Under the pieces are notes generated by a model. The model did no database searches, was not told the origin of the DNA, and saw only the letters and a program-made list of their open reading frames with translations. Positions 1-6,684 of a stretch of DNA of 9,799 nt are shown here, one piece after another (the stretch's first letter is position 1; each line of letters starts with the position of its first letter). The stretch is from positions 1 to 9,799 of the forward strand of contig JAJECB010000461.1 in the NCBI GenBank assembly GCA_022822245.1, read 5' to 3'. Both the position numbers and the translations under genes were made by a program. Origin of the DNA: Gammaproteobacteria bacterium. Its GTDB lineage: Bacteria; Pseudomonadota; Gammaproteobacteria; HK1.

Positions 1-311
1 ACCTCCGGGACTTCCAGGAGGCGGGGGTCGACCAGGTCATCTTCATGCAGCAGGCGGGGCGCAATACCCACTTGAACATCTGCGAGTCGCTCGAGCTCTT
101 CGCCCGCACCGTGATGCCGAAGTTCCAGGCCGAGGCGGCCGGGCGCGAGGCGCGCAAGGCCGAGTCGTTGCGCCCCCACCTCGAGGCCGCCGTCGCCCGC
201 AAGCGCTTCATGCCGCCCATCGCCCGCGAGGACGTGCCAGTGGTGCCGGCCGCGGTGAAGGCGGCGACCTTCGACGCGCTCGCGGCGGCCCGGAAGAGCG
301 CCGCCGATTGA
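1..311 (+). CDS. LLM-class flavin-dependent oxidoreductase, C-terminal part (5' truncated by window)
   Basis: This is the final part of a luciferase-like monooxygenase; the gene begins before the window. The first complete codon is at position 3 and the TGA stop is at 309-311, leaving 102 residues. The stretch DQVIFMQQAGRNTHLNICES (about residues 10-29 of the visible part), followed by LELFARTVMPKF, is the C-terminal segment I recognise from bacterial luciferase-like, FMNH2- or F420-using TIM-barrel oxidoreductases. In these the last strand is followed by a helix and then a variable, Ala/Arg-rich tail. The tail here is rich in Ala, Glu and Arg and shows no recognisable motif. Substrate and cofactor cannot be told from this fragment. 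Two hairpins follow the stop, so transcription probably ends here and the gene is probably not co-transcribed with the MFS gene. The family call is fairly secure; the exact role is unknown. Confidence 0.75.
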   Translation, partial: LRDFQEAGVDQVIFMQQAGRNTHLNICESLELFARTVMPKFQAEAAGREARKAESLRPHLEAAVARKRFMPPIAREDVPVVPAAVKAATFDALAAARKSAAD

Positions 312-329
312 GCCCTCGATAACCCCCGA

Positions 330-361
330 TTCGGCCCGCCGTCGGTGGCGGGCGTCCCGAA
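330..361 (+). terminator. Candidate hairpin terminator after the flavin monooxygenase gene
   Basis: GCCCGCC (334-340) and GGCGGGC (347-353) form a perfect 7-bp GC stem around the 6-nt loop GTCGGT. TTCGG (330-334) and CCGAA (357-361) could extend it across a small bulge, sharing base 334 as an alternative pairing. It starts 19 nt after the stop of the upstream gene, where a terminator would be expected. There is no T tract, only AAAAT downstream, so a classic Rho-independent terminator is not proven. It may instead act as an mRNA 3'-end stabiliser or a Rho-associated structure. Confidence 0.4.
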
Positions 362-362
362 A

Positions 363-412
363 ATGGGGTGAGAGCGGGCTCTCGGTTCCGAAGACCCGCT
401 CTCACCCCATTC
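363..412. repeat. Perfect 17-bp inverted repeat with 16-nt loop
   Basis: AATGGGGTGAGAGCGGG (363-379) and CCCGCTCTCACCCCATT (396-412) are exact reverse complements, with the 16-nt loop 380-395. A stem this long without mismatch is not expected by chance in 250 bp. Inside the loop, CTCTC (380-384) could pair with GAGAG (371-375) of the left arm, so a small competing hairpin is possible. It lies directly after the first hairpin and about 150 nt before the MFS start. It could be a strong transcription stop, a dispersed palindromic repeat, or an element controlling the MFS transcript. No poly-T follows on either strand. The rest of the gap, 413-563, shows nothing I can name. Confidence 0.6.
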
Positions 413-563
413 TCGCTCCCGGTGAGCGGCTCCGAATCCCTCGCCCCTGGCGGGCCGCTCGCGATCGGCGCACCCGTCCGCCCGGAGCCGGTCCACGCCG
501 GTCCGAGCGTCCGGCCGCCCGTTCCCGCGCGCGGCACACGGAGTCGATGACCTGGCCCGGCTG

Positions 564-1769
564 ATGTCAACCGCCGGGCGGGCCGCCTTCCGGCGCCTGA
601 CCCCCTCGGTCTTCATTCCGGCCGTCTGCATCGCGGTCGGACACCAGGCGACCCTCATCCTGCTTCCGCTTTACGCCCTCGAGGTCGGGGGTGGGGCCGC
701 CGCCGCCGCCGCGGTGCTCGGGATGCGCGGCATCGGCACCATGCTCGCCGACGTTCCGGCCGGGGTCGCGGTCACCCGGCTCGGGGACAAGGTGACGATG
801 GCGGCGGGGACCCTGACCGTGGCCGTCGCCTGCACCGGCTTCGCCCTTGCGGCCGCTCCCTGGGTGCTCGGCCTGCTCGCCCTCGTGCTCGGGGCGGGGT
901 TCGGTGCGCTCATGCTGGGGAGGCTCAACTACGTGGCCCGGCAATGCCCGGTCGCGTACCGCGGCCGCGCGATCACCGTGATTGCCGGGATCCAGCGGGT
1001 GGGACTCTTCGTCGGGCCGGCCGCGGGCGGCCTCGTCGCGGAGACGTTCGGGTTCGCGGTCGCGTTCTTCGCCGCCGCGATCCTCAACGTCGCCGGGCTC
1101 GTGCTGATCGTCATCTTCGTGCGGCGCTCGCGGGTTCGCGCGCGCGCCGGCGCCCAGCCGCACGGGGCCGTCATCGCCCGGATCCTTCGTGACCATCGGA
1201 GCGAGTTCGCGCGCGGCGGGCTCGCCTCGGTCTCGATGCAGTTCGTGCGCTCCGCCCGCCAGGTCCTCATCCCCCTGTGGGGCGAGGCGATCGGCCTCGA
1301 TGCGGCGAGCATCGGCCTCGCCTTCGGGCTCTCCTCCGCCCTCGACGCCGCGATGTTCTACCCCGCGGGGTGGCTGATGGACACCCGCGGGCGCAAATGG
1401 AGCCTCGTGCCGTCGCTCGCGATCCTCGGGGCGAGCCTCGCCCTGATGCCGTTCGCCACCACGTTCTGGCCCTACCTGGCGGTCGCGCTCCTCTCCGGCC
1501 TCGGAAACGGCTTCGGCACCGGGATCATCATGGCCCTCGGGGCGGACCTCTCGCCGCGCACGAACCGCGGAGAGTTCCTCGGGGTGTGGCGCCTCCTCGG
1601 CGACGCGGGCCACGCCTCCGGACCCTTCGTCTTCAGCGCGACGACCGGCCTCTTCGCGCTCGGAGCGACCCTCGCCCTCGCCGGAGCGGTCGGCTTCGCG
1701 GGGGCGGCCCTCGCCGCATGGCTGTTGCCGGAGACCCTCCGCCGCCTGCCCCCCGCGGGCTCGTCATGA
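564..1769 (+). CDS. MFS transporter (12-TM type, drug/metabolite permease)
   Basis: The product is a 401-residue integral membrane protein of the major facilitator superfamily, the normal length for a 12-helix member. It should move a small solute across the inner membrane by proton- or solute-coupled exchange. Long hydrophobic segments alternate with short Arg-rich loops throughout. A motif A-like loop lies between helices 2 and 3 (D63 to TRLGDK, 71-76). A second copy follows helix 8 (MDTRGRK, 272-278), the duplicated signature of the two MFS halves. GPAAGG (151-156) resembles motif C of helix 5, common in exporters. A basic central loop (about 187-215) separates the halves. The ATG at 564 is the first start consistent with the hydrophobic N-terminus, but I see no good ribosome binding site before it. 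A run of GCC codons near 696-712 encodes a short polyalanine stretch. Its 3' end meets the ABC permease gene tail to tail. The substrate is unknown; an efflux role is a guess. Confidence 0.88.
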   Translation: MSTAGRAAFRRLTPSVFIPAVCIAVGHQATLILLPLYALEVGGGAAAAAAVLGMRGIGTMLADVPAGVAVTRLGDKVTMAAGTLTVAVACTGFALAAAPWVLGLLALVLGAGFGALMLGRLNYVARQCPVAYRGRAITVIAGIQRVGLFVGPAAGGLVAETFGFAVAFFAAAILNVAGLVLIVIFVRRSRVRARAGAQPHGAVIARILRDHRSEFARGGLASVSMQFVRSARQVLIPLWGEAIGLDAASIGLAFGLSSALDAAMFYPAGWLMDTRGRKWSLVPSLAILGASLALMPFATTFWPYLAVALLSGLGNGFGTGIIMALGADLSPRTNRGEFLGVWRLLGDAGHASGPFVFSATTGLFALGATLALAGAVGFAGAALAAWLLPETLRRLPPAGSS

Positions 1770-2801
1770 GTCGGGGTTCGGTCCGGCCCGGATTCGGAGC
1801 ACGACGAAGCGGGCGACCATCACCACCACGAGGAAGCTCCCCCAGAGGGCGGTCGCGAGGTGCTGGTTCGCCCCGAGGAGGTTGAGCCCTGACGAGATCA
1901 CCTGGAGGATGACGAGGGCGAGCACCACCGATGCGGTCCGCCCGAAGCCGCCGAAGGGGTCCACCCCGCCGAGGAAGCAGGCGAGCACGGTGATGAGCAG
2001 GTACGCCTCGCCGTGCCCGACCCGCACCGAGTTGAACCTCGTCAGCATCACCACCCCCGCGATCGCGCACATCAGCCCCGAGAGGGTGTAGATGAGGGTG
2101 AGGACGCGCCGCGTGTCGACCCCGGAGTAGCGGGTCGCCTCGATGTTCGAGCCCACCATGTAGATGGAGAAGCCGAGCGGCGCGCGGCCGAGGAGGACGT
2201 GCCACCAGACCGCGCAGGCGATGAAGATGAGGAAGGGGAAGGGGATCCCGAGGACGGTGCCGTGGCCGAGCTCGCCGACGAACGCGGGAAAGCCCGAGAT
2301 GTCGCCCCCGCGGGTCAGGAACTCGCCCACCCCGCGAAGGAAGATCATGTAGGCCAGCGACACCAGGATGGGATGGGCGCCGACGTAGGCGACGATGATC
2401 CCCATCGTCCAGCCGATGAAGGTGCCGAGCGCGAGCGCGCCGGCAAGGGCGAGGGCGAAGGCGGCCATCCCCGCCTCCGGTCCGCCGAGCGACTGGAGGA
2501 TCCACGCTGCGGCCAGCCCGCAGATGTTCGCCGAGAAGGTCACCGCGAGGTTGAGCCCCCCGGAGAGGATCGGGATCAGCATCGCGAGGGTGAGGATCCC
2601 GAGCTCCGGCATCTGGAACGCCATCGACTGGAAGGTGGCGAGGGAGAGGAACCGCGGCGTCGTCCAGCCGAAGAGGGCGAGCACCCCAACGAGGAGGACC
2701 CCGAGGCCGACGTACTCGCCGCGCCCGGTCCGGAGGAGCGCCGCGAGATCGAGGCCGCGCGCCGCGGCGGCTCGCGGACCGTTCGAGCCCGGCACGCTCA
2801 A
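1764..2801 (-). CDS. Sugar ABC transporter permease (second permease, RbsC/RhaQ-like)
   Basis: This is the second membrane subunit of the CUT2-type sugar importer, pairing with the permease encoded just upstream to form the pore. From the TTG at 2801 it has 345 residues, close to the usual 320-350. Family landmarks are visible: LSGGLNLAV (79-87, matching the conserved GGIDLSVG region), GSNIEATRYSGVD (217-229, the cytoplasmic loop that contacts the ATPase), and a glycine-rich LACFLGGVDPFGGFG (273-287), then SGLNLLG (304-310). Many hydrophobic segments fill the rest. The start is uncertain. GGGAG (2812-2808) sits 6 nt before TTG 2801, which overlaps the previous stop as TTGA. A GTG at 2795 (343 residues) is the alternative but lies 12 nt from that site. 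Both imply translational coupling. The stop TGA (1766-1764) abuts the MFS stop. Individual sugar specificity cannot be read from permeases. Confidence 0.9.
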   Translation of the reverse strand: MSVPGSNGPRAAAARGLDLAALLRTGRGEYVGLGVLLVGVLALFGWTTPRFLSLATFQSMAFQMPELGILTLAMLIPILSGGLNLAVTFSANICGLAAAWILQSLGGPEAGMAAFALALAGALALGTFIGWTMGIIVAYVGAHPILVSLAYMIFLRGVGEFLTRGGDISGFPAFVGELGHGTVLGIPFPFLIFIACAVWWHVLLGRAPLGFSIYMVGSNIEATRYSGVDTRRVLTLIYTLSGLMCAIAGVVMLTRFNSVRVGHGEAYLLITVLACFLGGVDPFGGFGRTASVVLALVILQVISSGLNLLGANQHLATALWGSFLVVVMVARFVVLRIRAGPNPDS

Positions 2802-3904
2802 GCCCGGCTCCCGCTCCGCCGCATCCGGCCGCGGCCGAGGAGCGCATCCCAGGAGACGTTCGTGGTCGTGATCGCGGCGAGGAGCACGATCCCGATCAGC
2901 ATCTGGAATGCGTAGGGGGAGATCCCGAGGAGGTTGAGCCCGTTCTGGGTGATCGCGATGAGGAGCACGCCGAGGATGACGCCGAGGATCGTCCCCCGGC
3001 CGCCGCCGAGCCGCGCCCCCCCGAGCACCACCGCGGCAAGCACGTCGAGCTCGCGGCCGTAGAGCGCGTTCGGGACCACCTCCTGCACGTAGTGCGCCTG
3101 CATGAGCCCCGCCACCCCGGCGCAGATCCCGAGCCAGCCGTAGGCGAGGAAGTGCATCGCGGCGATGTTGACCCCGATGCGGCGCGCGCCCTCGGGGTTG
3201 TCGCCGAGCGCGAAGAGCTGCCTCCCCACGTTGAGCCGGCGAAGGAGCACCCAGGTCGCGGCCACGACGACCACCGTCGCGACCACCGGCAGGGTGATCT
3301 CCGTGAAGTCGCCGCTCGCGGTCTCGTACTCGAAGAGGATTACCCGGTCGAGCCACCAGTCGGGGAGGTCGTAGATGGAGACCCCCCGGGTGAAGAACAT
3401 GAGGAACCCGAAGAACACGTTGAACGTGGCGATGGTGACCACGATCGAGATGATCCGGAAGTAGTGGATGAGGGCCGCGTTGAACGCGCCGAGGAGGAAG
3501 CCGAAGGCCATCGCGAACGCGATCCCCGACACCCAGCTTCCGCCCCCCAGGGACATGACCGCGAGCGCGGTGAGGTACTGGACCACCGACGCGCCGACCG
3601 CGAACGAGATGTCGATCCCGCCCGCCACGAGCACGACGAGGAGCCCCGCCGCGAAGATGAGGTTGATGGCGCTGATGTTGAGGAGGTCGAAGAGGTTGAC
3701 GAGGGTGAGGAAGGTATCGGTGGCGAGGCCGAGCACCGCGCAGATGACGACGATGACGAGGAGGAGCCACCCCTCCGTCGAGGTCGGCAGCGGGAGTCCG
3801 CGCGCCCCATGCGTCCCGCGCTTCTCGCCGGAGGAGCGGCCGCGGCGGCCGCGTCCCGTCCCGGTCGCGCGGGGTTCGTCCGGCGGCGGGCCGCGCTCAG
3901 CCAT
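2798..3904 (-). CDS. Sugar ABC transporter permease (first permease, RbsC/RhaP-like)
   Basis: This is the first inner-membrane permease of the sugar ABC importer, 368 residues. Conserved points of the RbsC/AlsC/RhaP family are present: VAGGIDISFAVGA (93-105), ALGDNPEGARRIGVN (232-246, the ATPase-contacting loop), LDVLAAVVLGGARLGGGRGT (286-305) and NGLNLLGISPY (321-331). The first about 45 residues are hydrophilic, rich in Gly, Arg and Pro, and come before the first membrane segment. Such a long cytoplasmic extension is more than the family needs and looks poorly ordered. The ATG at 3904 is well supported: AGGAGG lies 6 nt upstream, and the start sits inside the end of the ATPase gene, overlapping by 8 nt (3897-3904), a typical coupled arrangement. 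Its own stop TGA (2800-2798) overlaps the likely TTG start of the next permease. Two different permeases point to a heterodimeric channel, as in the rhizobial rhamnose importer RhaSTPQ. Confidence 0.92.
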   Translation of the reverse strand: MAERGPPPDEPRATGTGRGRRGRSSGEKRGTHGARGLPLPTSTEGWLLLVIVVICAVLGLATDTFLTLVNLFDLLNISAINLIFAAGLLVVLVAGGIDISFAVGASVVQYLTALAVMSLGGGSWVSGIAFAMAFGFLLGAFNAALIHYFRIISIVVTIATFNVFFGFLMFFTRGVSIYDLPDWWLDRVILFEYETASGDFTEITLPVVATVVVVAATWVLLRRLNVGRQLFALGDNPEGARRIGVNIAAMHFLAYGWLGICAGVAGLMQAHYVQEVVPNALYGRELDVLAAVVLGGARLGGGRGTILGVILGVLLIAITQNGLNLLGISPYAFQMLIGIVLLAAITTTNVSWDALLGRGRMRRSGSRA

Positions 3905-5447
3905 AGACCACCTCCTCGAGCGCTTCGAGGCTCGTCTCCCCCGGCCGGTGTTCGCCCGCGATGCGCCCGCCGCGCATGTGCAGGATGCGGTCGGCGTTGT
4001 GGTAGACCTCCGGCACCTCGTCGGAGATGAGGAGGATCGCCATTCCCCGCTCGGCGAGGTCGCGCACGATCTCGAATATCGCGGCCCGGGCGCCGACGTC
4101 GACCCCCACCGTCGGCGAGTCGAGGATGAGCACCCGGGGGGTGGTGGCGAGCCACTTCGCGAGCACCACCCGTTGCTGGTTGCCGCCCGACAGGGTGGTC
4201 ACCGGGTCGTCGGGGGTCCCGATCCGGATCGAGAGGTCCCGGACCCAGTCGCCGACGGTCCGCGCCTTTCGTTCCGCGTCGATGAACCAGCGAAGCCGCC
4301 GCAGCCGGTCGAGCACGGTCACCGCCACGTTGTCCGCGATCGACTGCGCCTGGACGAGGCCGAGGGTCAGCCGATCCTCCGAGACGTAGGCGATGCCGGC
4401 CTCGATGGCATCCCGGTTGGAGCCGAGGGCGAGCGGAGCCCCGTCCAGCCGGATCTCGCCCGCATCCGGGCGGGTCATTCCGAAGAGGCTCAAGGCGAAC
4501 TCGGTCCGTCCGGCTCCGAGGAGGCCCGTCAGGCCGAGGATCTCGCCCCGATGGAGCGCGCACGACACGTCCTCGTACTCGCCGTGACGCGAGAGCCCCC
4601 GGATCTCGAGCACCGCCTCCTCGCCGCTCCGGTCGCGCGCATGCACGGTCGTGTCGAGGGCGTGGCCGGTCATGAGCTCGGCGAGGCGATGGTGGCTGAT
4701 CTGCCCGGCATCGAAGACGCCGACCCGCCGGCTGTCCCGGAGCACGGTGATCCGCTCCGCGATCTCGATGAGCTCGACGAGCCGGTGGCTCACGAAGACG
4801 ACCGCGATCCCGGCCGCGGAGAGCCGGCGCACCACCGCGAGGAGCGCACGGGTCTCGGACTGGGTGAGCGAGGCGGTCGGCTCGTCCATGAACACGATCG
4901 ACGCCTCCGCGACGAGGGCGCGGCAGATCGCGACCACCTGGCGGTTCGCGATGGACAGCTCCTGCACGGGCCGGTCGAGGTCGAGCTCGAAGCCGAGACG
5001 CCCGAGCATCTCGCGGGCAATCGCGCGCATCTCGCGTCGGCGCGAAGGCCGCGGCCAGAGCCCGAGGTTGCGCTCGAAGGCGATGTTCTCGGCGACGCTC
5101 AAGTGCGGAAAGAGGGCGAGGTCCTGCCAGATGACCTGCACCCCGAGGCGGCGCGCCATGCCGGGGGTGAGCCCGTCGTACCGCCGCCCGTCGAATTCGG
5201 CGGTTCCACCCGGGTTCGGCTGGTAGACCCCGCTCACGATCTTGATGAGAGTGCTCTTGCCGGAGCCGTTCTCGCCGGCGAGGCAGTGGATCTCCCCCGG
5301 CGCGACCTCGAAGTCGACATCGACGAGGGCGTCGACGCCGCCGAAGTTCTTGGAGATCCGGGTGAGGCGGAGGGCGGGGGGCGGAGCCGCCGCCCTGGCG
5401 TCCGGGGGCCGCCCGTCGCGAGCGGCCCCCGTGTCCGGCATTTGCAT
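3897..5447 (-). CDS. Sugar ABC transporter ATP-binding protein (double-domain, RbsA/MglA-type)
   Basis: This is the cytoplasmic ATPase that drives the sugar importer, 516 residues with two fused nucleotide-binding domains as in RbsA, MglA and AlsA. Domain 1 has an intact Walker A (GENGSGKST, 58-66), a degenerate signature (LSIANRQ, 164-170), an intact Walker B (IVFMDEP, 184-190) and an H-loop histidine (VSHR, 219-222). Domain 2 has a degenerate Walker A (GLLGAGRTE, 308-316), a proper signature (LSGGNQQ, 419-425) and a Walker B in which the catalytic Glu is Ser (LILDSPTVGVD, 440-450). Only the site formed by domain 1 Walker motifs and the domain 2 signature should hydrolyse ATP, an asymmetry typical of this family. 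The ATG at 5447 has no clear ribosome binding site; a second ATG lies two codons later (5441). The gene follows the binding-protein gene by 36 nt, which contain a hairpin, and overlaps the first permease by 8 nt. Confidence 0.95.
   Translation of the reverse strand: MQMPDTGAARDGRPPDARAAAPPPALRLTRISKNFGGVDALVDVDFEVAPGEIHCLAGENGSGKSTLIKIVSGVYQPNPGGTAEFDGRRYDGLTPGMARRLGVQVIWQDLALFPHLSVAENIAFERNLGLWPRPSRRREMRAIAREMLGRLGFELDLDRPVQELSIANRQVVAICRALVAEASIVFMDEPTASLTQSETRALLAVVRRLSAAGIAVVFVSHRLVELIEIAERITVLRDSRRVGVFDAGQISHHRLAELMTGHALDTTVHARDRSGEEAVLEIRGLSRHGEYEDVSCALHRGEILGLTGLLGAGRTEFALSLFGMTRPDAGEIRLDGAPLALGSNRDAIEAGIAYVSEDRLTLGLVQAQSIADNVAVTVLDRLRRLRWFIDAERKARTVGDWVRDLSIRIGTPDDPVTTLSGGNQQRVVLAKWLATTPRVLILDSPTVGVDVGARAAIFEIVRDLAERGMAILLISDEVPEVYHNADRILHMRGGRIAGEHRPGETSLEALEEVVYG
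3911..3916 (-). promoter_or_regulatory. Shine-Dalgarno site of the first permease
   Basis: The minus strand reads AGGAGG at 3916-3911, 6 nt before the ATG at 3904. It lies inside the last codons of the ATPase gene. It is one of the two strongest ribosome binding sites in the operon, and it fixes the permease start despite the unusual hydrophilic N-terminal extension. Confidence 0.85.
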
Positions 5448-5449
5448 TG

Positions 5450-5472
5450 GGCCGTCAGGAGTCGGGACGGCC
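5450..5472 (-). promoter_or_regulatory. Intercistronic hairpin between binding-protein and ATPase genes
   Basis: GGCCGTC (5450-5456) and GACGGCC (5466-5472) are perfect reverse complements around a 9-nt loop. In the minus-strand transcript this 7-bp GC-rich stem lies 11 nt after the stop of the binding-protein gene and ends 2 nt before the ATPase ATG. It covers the position where a ribosome binding site should be. Similar hairpins after binding-protein genes are known to protect the upstream mRNA and lower downstream expression, giving excess binding protein. That role here is inference. Confidence 0.5.
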
Positions 5473-5483
5473 GTTTCCGGTCC

Positions 5484-6494
5484 CTAGAGGCCCATCTCCG
5501 CCAGTCCGTCGACGGTGTCCTTGTTGAGGGCGACGAGCTGGTCGACGATGATGTTCCTCGTCTCGAAGTCGGGGTCGACCTCGCCGAGACCTTCGATCAT
5601 GGTTCCCTTCTCGACCGCCATCCCCTTCTTGAGGTGGTCGGCCATGGTGACGAAGACGCGCCCCGCCTCCATGGGGTTCCACATGAAGCCGCCGGTCAGC
5701 ACCCCGTCGTGGACGAGGCGGCGCCCCTGTCCCGGCGAGAACGGCCCGAGCACATGCACTTCCCCGGTCTTGCGGCGCTCCTGCACCGCCCGCCCGGCGC
5801 CGATCGGCCCCTGGCTCCCGAACGCGAGGAAGCCGCCGAGGTCGGGATGCGCGCGCATCAGATCGAGGGCGGTCGACCGCGAGTCGTCCACGCTCTCCGC
5901 GACCCCGAAGCGGTCCGCGACCTTGACCATGTCGGGATGGTTCTCGGCGAGCCAGGCGATGGCCGCGTCCGCCCACGCGTTGTGGAGGGGCACGGTGAGC
6001 GAGCCGACGTAGACCGCGTACTTGCCCGCGCCGCCCATCTTGTCGGCGAGCATCTTGGCGTGCGCCTCGCCGAATCCGGTCGAGGAGGCGAGCTCGAAGT
6101 TCCAGTCGACGTTCTTCTGATCGGGGGACTCGTGGGTGATGACGAGGATGCCCTGCTCGCGGGCCTTGGCGAGCACCGGCTCCAGCACCTCGGCATCGTT
6201 CGGCACGACGCCGATCGCGTCGACGCCCTGGGCGATGAGGTCCTCGACCGCGCGCACCTGGAGGGCCGGGTCGGCGCTCGTCGGGCCGACCATCCAGGCG
6301 TCCCAGCCGAGCTCTTCGGCTCGCGCCTTGATCCCGACCTCCATGGCGTTGAACCAGGGGATCCCGCCGATCTTGACGACGACTCCCATGCGCGGCGTGT
6401 CGGCGATCGCGGGGGAGGCGGCGAGGGTGGCGGCGAGGGCGCCGCCGGCCGCGGCAAGCACCGTCCGGCGAGTCAGCAATGCACGTTTCAACAA
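5484..6494 (-). CDS. Periplasmic sugar-binding protein of the ABC transporter (RhaS/LsrB-like)
   Basis: This is the substrate-binding subunit that captures the sugar in the periplasm and delivers it to the permeases. It has 336 residues, normal for family PBP1 sugar-binding proteins. The N-terminus has a basic start, twin arginines (R9-R10 in LTRRTVLAAAGG), a hydrophobic core and a likely cleavage after A31 (SPAIA/DT). Export could be by Sec or, given the twin arginines, by Tat. The mature part follows the expected fold: GGIPWFNAMEVGIKARAEEL (43-62), then VGPTSADPALQ (69-79) and VDAIGVVPND (91-100). The GPTSADPALQ segment and the following helix resemble the autoinducer-2 binding protein LsrB and rhamnose-binding RhaS more than the ribose protein RbsB. 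The start is TTG at 6494, 8 nt after GGAGG; a second TTG follows at once (6491). It is first in the operon and therefore closest to the promoter. The ligand is unknown. Confidence 0.92.
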   Translation of the reverse strand: MLKRALLTRRTVLAAAGGALAATLAASPAIADTPRMGVVVKIGGIPWFNAMEVGIKARAEELGWDAWMVGPTSADPALQVRAVEDLIAQGVDAIGVVPNDAEVLEPVLAKAREQGILVITHESPDQKNVDWNFELASSTGFGEAHAKMLADKMGGAGKYAVYVGSLTVPLHNAWADAAIAWLAENHPDMVKVADRFGVAESVDDSRSTALDLMRAHPDLGGFLAFGSQGPIGAGRAVQERRKTGEVHVLGPFSPGQGRRLVHDGVLTGGFMWNPMEAGRVFVTMADHLKKGMAVEKGTMIEGLGEVDPDFETRNIIVDQLVALNKDTVDGLAEMGL

Positions 6495-6502
6495 TGTTCT
6501 TT

Positions 6503-6507
6503 CCTCC
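6503..6507 (-). promoter_or_regulatory. Shine-Dalgarno site of the binding-protein gene
   Basis: The minus strand reads GGAGG at 6507-6503, preceded by a run of six T and followed by an A-rich spacer of 8 nt to the TTG at 6494. No ATG or GTG lies in frame at a suitable distance, so this site decides in favour of the TTG start. Confidence 0.8.
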
Positions 6508-6523
6508 AAAAAAGGCGTCAATC

Positions 6524-6553
6524 GTCCGGCTGGACCGAAATGTCCGGGCGGAC
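6524..6553. promoter_or_regulatory. Two GTCC-N4-GGAC inverted-repeat motifs, candidate operator pair
   Basis: GTCCGGCTGGAC (6524-6535) and GTCCGGGCGGAC (6542-6553) share the dyad GTCC-N4-GGAC and start 18 bp apart. They lie between the candidate promoter and the start of the binding-protein gene, the second at about the expected transcription start. This is a suitable place for a repressor of the operon. GC-rich DNA yields such short dyads readily, so the call is tentative. Confidence 0.35.
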
Positions 6554-6559
6554 GGCGCG

Positions 6560-6590
6560 AGTGTAGCGAACCCGACCGGCCGGGCGTCAA
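6560..6590 (-). promoter_or_regulatory. Candidate sigma70-type promoter of the ABC transporter operon
   Basis: On the minus strand TTGACG (6590-6585, five of six to the -35 consensus) is followed after 19 nt by TACACT (6565-6560, four of six to the -10 consensus). The spacer is 2 nt longer than ideal, so it may be weak or need an activator. The spacer contains a near-palindrome (6571-6584, two mismatched positions, centred on CCGGCCGG) that could bind a regulator. Transcription would begin near 6553, giving a leader of about 59 nt. I see no equally good promoter for the plus-strand genes. Confidence 0.4.
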
Positions 6591-6666
6591 CGCCGTACCG
6601 GTTTTGTCGAGCGCGGTTTGGGGCCGCCGCCACCGCGCGAGAAACGGCGTCGGGGGGTCCGGGCCC

Positions 6667-6684
6667 GTCCGCGACCCCGCGGAC
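6667..6684. repeat. 7-bp inverted repeat in the divergent control region
   Basis: GTCCGCG (6667-6673) and CGCGGAC (6678-6684) are perfect reverse complements with the 4-nt loop ACCC. The element lies about 100 nt before the FAD oxidoreductase start and shares GTCC...GGAC ends with the two motifs at 6524-6553. It could be an operator for the plus-strand genes or a hairpin in their leader. Just downstream is the only AT-richer patch here (TTACAGTTAAT, 6689-6699), which has no matching -35 box. Confidence 0.4.

Noticed and set aside
693..715. GCC trinucleotide run in the MFS gene as a microsatellite
   Set aside because: It encodes a short polyalanine stretch in a membrane protein and is what the codon bias would produce.
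2802..3770. Upstream in-frame extension of the second permease to about 668 residues
   Set aside because: The extension overlaps the whole first permease in another frame and is Arg/Pro/His-rich without motifs. The start at the end of the first permease, with a ribosome binding site, explains the data.
6479..6494. TGAAACG half-site resembling LacI-family operators at the binding-protein start
   Set aside because: The other half is missing and the bases lie within the first codons of the gene, which explains them.
3468..6566. A plus-strand open frame of about 1030 codons running opposite the permease, ATPase and binding-protein genes
   Set aside because: It is rich in Arg, Asp, Glu, His and Pro with no family motif, and it lies exactly antisense to well-supported genes. 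Long antisense frames are normal in DNA with this third-position GC bias.
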